A stretch of 64,000 nucleotides of DNA from Selaginella moellendorffii. Its lineage: Eukaryota; Streptophyta; Lycopodiopsida; Selaginellales; Selaginellaceae. The DNA is taken from contig NW_003314310.1 of NCBI RefSeq assembly GCF_000143415.4, positions 622,611 to 686,610 of the forward strand, in the 5' to 3' direction. Below, piece by piece: positions 57,371 through 64,000 of the stretch. The position numbers were made by a program, and so were the translations under genes. The notes under the pieces are model-generated. The model was not told the DNA's origin. It did no database searches and was given only the letters and a program-made list of their open reading frames with translations. Every line of letters begins with the position of its first letter. Position 1 is the first letter of the stretch.

Positions 57371-58168
57371 ATGGACTCGGGCCGGCTGACGGATTCCACA
57401 TTGCAGACGCAAGCGACGAGAAGCAGCAGACGAGGCAAGCTCAGGAGCTCATCGTCGCCTTCTCAGGTAAACTTATTCTCTCCCGGGATATGATCCTCGA
57501 GTGAAAATTTCTAGATAGATCCACCATCCAAAGTTCTTCCTGGGTTGAATCTGTGAGAAGCGAGGCTCCTGGGCAGGAAGATCACGCAATTGGGTCTCGC
57601 GGGTTCCAATCCGATCCTCGAGATCGTGCCCCCATCGTGCCTAATCCCTCTCAGTGGATCGAAGTTGGGTGATCGTGTCAAGAAGGAGAGTAAAGTTTCC
57701 TATAATTCTTTCCAGGTGATCCGGCGGTGCTTGGTCAAGCTCAGGAAGTTGTCAAGCTCGTGGAGGTGGAAGCTAATGAGGCGGATGGATTGGCTGCTAA
57801 CGCCGCGCAGGAAGTCGCAGTTCCGGCGATGGGGAGGGCCATCGCCAATGCTGGCGAGCGAGCTGTCCATGGAATCCATGGCGACGAGCTACGAGCATCT
57901 ATCGAGCTCGCAAGTGAGCAGGATGTGGAGGGAGGCCGACACGATCGAGGTGCCGGTGTCGAGATTTACGAGGCAGAGGTTTTTCGCGAGGCTGATTGAG
58001 TTTTGCCAGTCGAGAGGGAGCAGTAGTGGCAGCAGCAGTGGCAGCGGGAGTTTTAGCTCCAGCTCGGGAGATTTGAGCAGCGTGAGCCTGGAGGAGTCGC
58101 CCAGCAAGAGGAAGAAATGGTGGCGCATGGATACGGAGAAAAGATGGCCCGTGCAGGGCTGGTGCTGA
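57371..58168 (+). CDS. Unknown basic, Ser-rich protein
   Basis: ATG 57371. Exon 1 57371-57466 and exon 2 57716-58168, with a 249-nt intron ending CTATAATTCTTTCCAG; phases fit and give 182 residues. The first third is very basic (RRGKLRSSSS, RRCLVKLRKLSSSWRWKL, RRKSQFRRW). The middle has SSQVSRMWREADTIEVPV and RQRFFARLIEFCQ, which look structured. The end is a Ser/Gly repeat and a KRKKWW basic patch. A nuclear or plastid location is possible. No family recognised; an alternative frame in exon 2 is less protein-like. Confidence 0.5.
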
Positions 58169-58434
58169 TCAAATGCTTGGATCAACTTGGCAGCCTTTTG
58201 CTAAATTTGCCAAGAGAATAAATGCAACAGTTGGGCATTTTACAAAACTGATTTGCATAATTTCATGCTTTTGTAAATGGTTTAATTTTTCATTTTTGTG
58301 TGGAAAAAAAAAAAATTATAGTAAAAAAGATATTATAGTAAAAAAGAATCAAATGCAACAAGATGCTGGTATATTCTTCAAATGAGAAGCCAATGGAGAA
58401 TAAATATTTTTTAATTTTTTTAATAAAAAAGTTA

Positions 58435-58500
58435 TGGAGATGCCAGGAGTTGAACCCAGGCAAACAGAGCTTTGTCGCTTGATATAACCGCTACATCTCC
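58435..58500 (-). tRNA. tRNA-like sequence / tRNA pseudogene, copy 1
   Basis: On the minus strand, GGAGATG and CATCTCC pair as a 7-bp acceptor stem followed by A, and GGTTCAACTCC fits the B box. D-arm pairing is weak, the anticodon stem is about 4 bp with a six-base loop, and there is no variable loop, so it is about six bases short. Probably a pseudogene or SINE head. A second copy is at 61377-61442. Confidence 0.35.
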
Positions 58501-58554
58501 CTTAATTTTCCATACACTAACAGAATGTTCAATATATTAATCGAATTGTCCTCT

Positions 58555-59025
58555 CCATTAAAACATCAGAAGTTGTCCAGGGAGGTTGGCATTTGCAATG
58601 AAAAGAACTGCAAAGTCGCAAGTCCCCTCCTCCACATACTCTTCTGCCTGTTCCCTGCTTAATAAAAGTCATCGTTAAGTTTGAGTTTGACTGTTTGGAG
58701 AAATCTAAGAGGCGAGCCTCACCATTCCTCCGTTGATCATGAGCGTTCTTCTGGAAGAACTGAAACGCGTCCGTCTCAAAGTTTGGCTTGTAGTACTTGT
58801 AGTATGGATCGTAGTTGAGGCTGGACATGCAACCGTAGGCAAGATCTCCTTCTCCATACGCAAGCTGATCTAGAGAGCCATCCTCTGGCTCGATCCATTG
58901 AATGTAACACCGAGAGAAGCAAAGAAGAGAAGAGATTGTGTGGATCCTCCAGCCCCATTTTATACTTGGTGTCTTTGGTGACGTGCCGATGACGTCAAGG
59001 CCATGGCAGCGTGGCAAATGGCATC
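58555..59025 (-). pseudogene. Inverted partial OPR copy: promoter fused to exons 5-6
   Basis: Minus strand. TGACGTCA, TATA (about 58970) and leader sequence match 59677-59830 of the intact OPR gene but then run straight into exon 5 (EPEDGSLDQLAY, MSSLNYDPYY, FETDAFQFF) and a shortened exon 6 (AEEYVEEGTCD, FIANANLP). Exons 1-4 are absent and the frame is broken, so no active enzyme is possible. Confidence 0.75.
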
Positions 59026-59075
59026 CTTCGTTTAGGGCTGTTTGCGCGCGCATCTCTCTTTCAATTTCTTCTTCT

Positions 59076-59369
59076 ATGGCGGCCAGATCGCTGCCCGTTG
59101 GAATGGCGGTATCAGGCGGCCTCACGCTGCTCTACTTGCTCAAGAATCGCCGCCACAGGCCCGACGATCCCCGCTTGGGGCTGAAATGGGTGTCGAGGGC
59201 GGTGAGGCGGATCGATTGCTATTGCTCCGCCATCCTGGACGAGTTTGAGGAGTGGGGGATCCGGCTGGAGCTGTTGGCCCTGATTGGGATCCTGGCATTT
59301 GCGGCATACTTCTTCTTCTTGAACGAGGAGAATCCCGAGTGCTGTCAGCTGCCGCCCAATCTCTTCTAG
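59076..59369 (+). CDS. Small membrane protein, unknown
   Basis: Single exon, ATG 59076, 97 residues. The N-terminal segment MAVSGGLTLLYLL is mildly hydrophobic. RRHRPDDPRLGLKWVSRAVRRID is basic. A clear transmembrane helix ELLALIGILAFAAYFFFL (about residues 66-83) precedes the end NPECCQLPPNLF. No family recognised. It is transcribed away from the inverted OPR copy and lies between it and the intact OPR gene. Could be a subunit-like or organelle-membrane protein. Confidence 0.55.
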   Translation: MAARSLPVGMAVSGGLTLLYLLKNRRHRPDDPRLGLKWVSRAVRRIDCYCSAILDEFEEWGIRLELLALIGILAFAAYFFFLNEENPECCQLPPNLF

Positions 59370-59668
59370 AGTGGAAGAATCCCGGCAAAAACTGAGAATC
59401 ACTTGCCTCCAGAGCCGCTCTGATCCCAGGTAAGCAATTCTTTTGAGTCATCCGTGCAATTGGATTGGTATTTTGTGATTCCAGTGAGCAAAGAAGCGCT
59501 CCGAGAAGTCCATAGCTGGGGCAGAAAATTCTATTTCGTTTTTCAGGTATGTGAATCACGAATCAAGAGAGCATTGAGCTACCACATAAAGGCTTGATCT
59601 AGCAACTTGGAGTTAACATTGAGAGGCTAGAGAGCACCAAGAGTGACGAATCCCCCGCGGGCAATGGA

Positions 59669-59841
59669 GGACGAAGTGACGTCATTTGCACGTCACCATG
59701 ACATGGGGAAGCTATACGAAGTCAAAGGAAAGCACGAAGTGATCCTCTGCTGAATATAAAATGGGGTTGAGTTCTTCTGCAAGATCCACACAATCTCTTC
59801 TTTGCTTCTCTCGGAATCGCCCACCGCAGTTTCTCTAGTCA
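59669..59841 (+). promoter_or_regulatory. OPR promoter with paired TGACG motifs and TATA box
   Basis: TGACGTCA at 59677-59684 and CGTCAC (inverted GTGACG) at 59691-59696 resemble the as-1/TGA-factor sites known upstream of oxylipin- and xenobiotic-induced genes. TATAAAA is near 59755, about 85 bp before ATG. The same set is repeated in the inverted copy. Confidence 0.55.
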
Positions 59842-61266
59842 ATGGCTCCTCCATACAAGAGATTGCTCGAGCCAGTCCTGGTGGGCGATTCGCAGCTCCA
59901 GCACCGCGTCGCCATGTCTCCTATGACGCGCCTGAGGAACCACCCGGATCTGGAGGCTCCGGGAGATCTCAATGTGCTCTACTACTCGCAGAGATCGTCC
60001 AATGGAGGCCTCATCATCAGCGAAGGTATGCTAGAGCCTAGATCGTTCGATCGATGTGAGGTCGATCTCTCTTTCAGGGACATATCCCACCCCGGACTCT
60101 CGAGGCTACATACGAATGCCCGGAATATGGAGCCCCGAGCAAATCAAGGCCTGGAAGCGAGTCACCGATGCTGTTCATGCCAAGGGCGGGGTGATCTTCT
60201 GCCAGTTGATGCCCGCTGGTCGAATTTCCCACTCCTCTCTCCTCCCAGACGGGATGCTCCCTGTGGCGCCATCCGCGGTAAAACCCAGCGGATTGGTCCA
60301 CGTCAGGGAAGGGAAGGTAAAATACCCACGCTCGTACTGGATGTGGTGAAAGTGAGAATCTCTGTCCAGGTCCCGTATGAAGTTCCAAGAGCTTTGGAGC
60401 TCGAGGAGATCCCCGCGGAGGTGGACAAGGTCGCGGCGGCTGCCACCCGTGCGATCGAGGCAGGATTCGACGGCATCGAGCTGCACAGTGGTAATGGGTA
60501 TTTGATGCAGCAGTTCCTGGCCAAGGAGACGAATCTCCGGACGGACGAGTATGGAGGGAGCGTTGAAAACAGGGCACGCTTTGTCCTCGAGGTGACTTTC
60601 GTTGACTGGGCGCGCTGACCGTGGTTGACTCGGCTGTGGGCATTTGTTGACCAGGTTGTGGATGCGTGTGCAAAGGCAATTGGATCGCACAGGGTTGGGA
60701 TCAAGCTCCAGCAAGGTGGGAGAAGAGTTTTACTTTGTCGATTTTGATTCAATGATCCTTGTGGAACTAGGTGTGACATTCAGTGGATTGGTCGAGCCAG
60801 AGGATGACTCTCTAGATCAGCTTGCGTACCTGGGTCCGGAGTTGGAGAAGCGAGATCTCGCCTACGTTTGCATGTCCAGCCTCAATTACGATCCATACTA
60901 CAAGTTCCTGGGCCTGGACAAGCCAAACTTTGAGACGGACGTGTTTCAGTTCTTCCGGAAGCACTTCAAGGGAACGCTCATGATCAACGGGGGAATCCAG
61001 CCACAGAAGGTGAGCCGCAGTGAAACTCAAAGTTGAGAATGTTAACGATGACGTTGATACAGGCAGAAGAGTATGTGGAGGAGGGGACTTGCGACCTCGT
61101 CTGCTTTGCAGTTCTTTTCATTGCAAATGCCAACCTCCCACAGCTCCTGGCGGCGGGCCAAGAGCTCAACATGGGCGGCTGGACAACTTCTACATGGTAC
61201 AGTAGGGATCCCATGGATGATCCCAAAGGATACACGGACTGGCCACTTGTTGAGGCTGCTCTGTAA
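59842..61266 (+). CDS. OPR: 12-oxophytodienoate reductase-like old yellow enzyme
   Basis: Six exons: 59842-60025, 60078-60316, 60370-60591, 60655-60715, 60771-61009, 61063-61266; 382 residues, a normal OPR length. The OYE TIM barrel starts LLEPVLVGDSQLQHRVAMSPMTRLR. The catalytic His/Asn pair is in ELHSGNGYL, then RTDEYGGSVENRARF. These FMN enzymes reduce enone double bonds, for example in the jasmonate route. Oddity: in exon 6 the usual GR of the FMN-phosphate loop (GRxFxANPDLP) reads AV (FAVLFIANANLP), so FMN binding may be impaired. The end GYTDWP is typical. Located in peroxisome or cytosol; no SKL end is seen. Confidence 0.87.
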
Positions 61267-61376
61267 TTTACTCCACATTTAAAAGATGTCAGCATTTGAC
61301 CAAATTATCTAAATTAATTTGGATGTGTTTCAGTTCTTCCGGAAGCAAATGCGCTCTAATTTAACAAAAAAAGCTA

Positions 61377-61442
61377 TGGAGATGCCAGGAGTTGAACCCG
61401 GGCAAACAGAGCTTTGGCGCTTGTTCTAACCGCTACATCTCC
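61377..61442 (-). tRNA. tRNA-like sequence / tRNA pseudogene, copy 2
   Basis: As 58435-58500 with about six differences. Acceptor stem (61378-61384 with 61436-61442) and B box are intact, the anticodon arm is short and there is no variable loop. Just upstream, 61319-61350 repeats a piece of OPR exon 5 (TGTTTCAGTTCTTCCGGAAGC). Confidence 0.35.
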
Positions 61443-61593
61443 GCTAATTTTCTATATACTAGCTTTTTTTGCTTAATTTTAATTATTATAGTTTCTGCCC
61501 TAATTTTTAACAAAGACAAACATTTTTGCCAACCTAACGACAGGTCCACTATGGTCAACGAAGATAGTACTAGGCGGTTGTATAGAAGAATTA

Positions 61594-63406
61594 TTACTTG
61601 ACCGCGAGCTGCTGCTCTCTGTCCACTGACGCCGGCGGCACGACGTTCTTCCAGAACCAGTGCTTCCGCCACACGTTGATCATCTCCTCGATGGGAACGT
61701 TCATGGTCTCGGGCAGCAGGAAGAAGACGTAGAGCGTCATGATCGCCTCCCACGCCGCGAAGAAGAGGAAGATCCCAAACTTGAAGGCGCAGAGCATGGC
61801 CAGGAAGCACTGGGCGATGGCGAAGGTGAAGAGGAGGTTCACTGCGACGGTGATGCTCTGTCCGGCGGAGCGAGTCTCGAGCGGGAAGATCTCGCTGGGG
61901 ACGAGCCAGCCGAGGCCCCCCCACGACCAGCCGAATCCGAGAACGAAGAAGCAGACGAGGACGACGACGAGCGCTGAGTTTTGCTTGGAGAGGGACTCCT
62001 GGCCTTGGTACTTGACTGCCAAGATGATCGCAATGGCAACCTGGAAGCCAAGAGCAAAGATCAATCCGTGCTTGCGAAAGTTGGATGAATGGAAAAACTA
62101 GAAAGACAAAGAACTAGTTTTACCTGGCAGACGACCATGAGAACTCCTCCCAGCATGAAGAGCTTCCGACGTCCCCATCTATCCACAGTGGCGATGGTGA
62201 GCAGCGAAGCGAAGACGATCACGGCACCCGTGAGAACCGACGAGTAGAGCGAGGCGCTTCCTCCAAAACCGAGGCTCTGGAACAGCACCGGCGCGTAGGA
62301 GAGGATGGAGTTGATGCCTGTGAGGAGCTGAAACGCAGGGAGGAAGAAGGCCATCACCAGCTGAGGCCGGCTCCTCGGCTTGAAGATGTTTCTAAACGGG
62401 TGCTTCACCGTCTTTGCAACGTCGCTGGCCTCCAACAGGTCCTGGTACTCAGCTTCCACGCTGGTGGTTCCACGGATCTTTTCCAGAATGGCCTTGCCTT
62501 CCTTAAGATGGCCACGCTGGACGAGGCTGTTTGGTGTCTCCGGCAAGAACAGGCCCCCGAAAGTCATCAGAGATGCTGGAACTGCTGCCAATCCTAGCGA
62601 AAGCCTCCACCCCCCAGGCTTTATGTTTTGCGTTCCATAGTTGACGCAGTTGGCAATCAGGATTCCTAGAGTCGTGGCGAGCTGGAAGAGCATGTTTAAG
62701 CCTCCCCGGAATTTCGGAGGAGCCATTTCCGAGAGGTAAACCGGCACTGCCTGCGTGAAAGAATTGACAGCCAGCTTTAGTTCTACTTTCGCACGGAAAG
62801 AGAAAGAAATGTTTGTTTCACGTGAGTAACATACCTGGTTTCCAAAGCCAACCCCCACTCCCAGCATGATTCTCCCGATGATTAGCATTGCCAAGTTGAC
62901 CGCTCCAGCGTTTAAGCCAGCACCGATGAGAAACGCGCAGCCCCCGATTAGAATTGTCGGCTTCCTTCCAAAAACTCTGGTCGTGTAGGAAGCTCCGAAA
63001 GTGGCAATCAGGCCGGCAATGTAGAGCGAGGACGTGAAAGCTGCGAGGCCCTGATTGTCATACTTGCAGTAGTGGTCGTCGGTGGAAGCGGTCGGGCTGT
63101 GTTTTCTCCGGTAGACAACTGGGAAGAACTCCTTGAGGAATGGATCCATGGAGGTCACACCTCCTGCAAGATAAAAATCCCATTTTCGTCTAAGTACCAT
63201 CTAACAAAATACGTTTTTTGTCCAGAGACTGTATATATGAGAAAAGGGGGAAACAGAAAATGACCCTTACCCGAAATCCCAATATCATAGCCGAAGAGAA
63301 GCCCTCCACTGGCAGCGACGATACAGGCAAGGACAACATAGATGGTAATCCTGGCCTCGTAATTGCTAGCTCGCTCATCAGCGCCTATGAAAGCAGCTCC
63401 AGCCAT
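61594..63406 (-). CDS. STP: Monosaccharide/H+ symporter (STP family)
   Basis: Four exons on the minus strand: 63406-63271, 63163-62835, 62750-62124, 62070-61594; 522 residues, typical for STPs. Start is the ATG in [20 protein letters not shown]. Major-facilitator sugar-transporter signatures: [18 protein letters not shown], the Cys-rich luminal lid loop [10 protein letters not shown], [22 protein letters not shown] (PESPR-like region [16 protein letters not shown]), [23 protein letters not shown] (QxxGxN-type sugar site), DRWGRRKL, and [20 protein letters not shown]. Plasma membrane hexose uptake is expected. Intact, with twelve helices apparent. Confidence 0.93.
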
Positions 63407-64000
63407 AGCCAATATCTAAGTAGGGAGCAAAAATATTGTCAACAGAAAAGGGAATGGAAGATAGGACGAGCTCTCTCTCACTTTTTGTCCTCCCAAAACG
63501 AAATCACCTCGTCAGCCTTGAGTCATGCTGTCGAAAGAACTAAGGAAAAGGAGAAGAAAACTCTGGACGACTTTCGAAAAACTCCCTTCCTCAGATGCGG
63601 GTGACCCTGAAGAACACAGCGTGAGAAAAGCAATAGAAAAAAGAATAAAGCTTTCCTGCAGTGCGGTGCGCTCCGTCCTGCTGCGATCTCCACCGATGCC
63701 GGAGATTAAGTTAAAGTAGTCCATAAGATAATGCGAAAACGCGAATCTTGGCGCTCATGCAAAGTTTGAGCTCTGCCTACGCGCGACTTTTCCACTAGTG
63801 ATTCATCTTCTCATCTTTTTTTTCTCTGGCCAAAGACCCTGTTTGCATGCCAGCGTTCCTAAGTATGGAGAGAGAGAACTGTAAGAACGAGCGAAAATAA
63901 GCAAGAGGGCGAGGCTACCTCTAGGAGATAAGAGACCGGATGGAAATAGGAAGCCCAGCTTCGTACATTTGCTTCTGGAAAAACAGCTTAATGACAAGCT
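63407..64000. other. Upstream region of the sugar transporter
   Basis: Presumed promoter and 5' UTR of the minus-strand STP gene. Short ORFs on both strands have no recognised similarity. Another gene may begin beyond the window. Confidence 0.4.

Noticed and set aside
58435-58500. Functional tRNA gene with a defined anticodon
   Set aside because: Anticodon arm and variable loop do not fit the standard fold, so no isotype is assigned.

Overview
This looks like plant nuclear DNA, most likely from a lycophyte such as Selaginella moellendorffii. That is an inference from short spliceosomal introns (often 49-90 nt), several PPR genes, plant-only families (SAUR, TBL, OPR, STP, an AIRP2-type RING protein) and a dense mix of old LTR elements, a Helitron, a Penelope-like element and TRIMs. 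No bacterial operon, rRNA or CRISPR array is visible.

Layout. Bases 1-49,500 are repeat-rich. Two paralogues of a Crinkler-like protein (coiled coil, P-loop NTPase, PD-(D/E)XK-type nuclease) stand at 2-3001 (5' end outside the window) and 42138-45806. The second is split by a 574-bp TRIM with a 5-bp target duplication. Between them lie a P450 remnant, a decayed reverse-transcriptase element with direct terminal repeats (6.9-18.25 kb), a gag-only LTR element nested in it (11.5-16.8 kb), a GRWD-type WD40 remnant, a decayed Helitron (18.8-21.7 kb), a violaxanthin de-epoxidase exon, a PPR pseudogene (23.85-25.7 kb), non-coding repeat DNA with a second TRIM and a minisatellite, a deletion derivative of an LTR element (29.9-31.1 kb), a wholly decayed Ty3/gypsy element (32.7-39.6 kb), two broken copies of a TBL 5' end, and a lectin-like remnant. 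After the second Crinkler-like copy come another LTR/gag piece and a second PPR pseudogene (47.4-49.5 kb) that is a close paralogue of the first. This suggests an old duplication of a Crinkler-PPR block, later pushed apart by insertions.

Bases 49,900-64,000 are gene-dense and mostly intact: a P-class PPR gene head-to-head with a TBL (polysaccharide O-acetyltransferase family) gene, a SAUR gene, an AIRP2-like RING E3 gene, a Ser-rich gene of unknown function, a small membrane protein, an OPR/old-yellow-enzyme gene with an inverted partial copy, two tRNA-like sequences, and a sugar/H+ symporter (STP) gene. Splice sites for these were read by eye and give continuous frames, with lengths typical of the recognised families.

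The genes do not form one pathway. The most unusual material is the Crinkler-like pair with the intragenic TRIM whose ends could act as an intron, dispersal of the Crinkler 3' flank to four places, and the Penelope-like candidate that shows no endonuclease domain.
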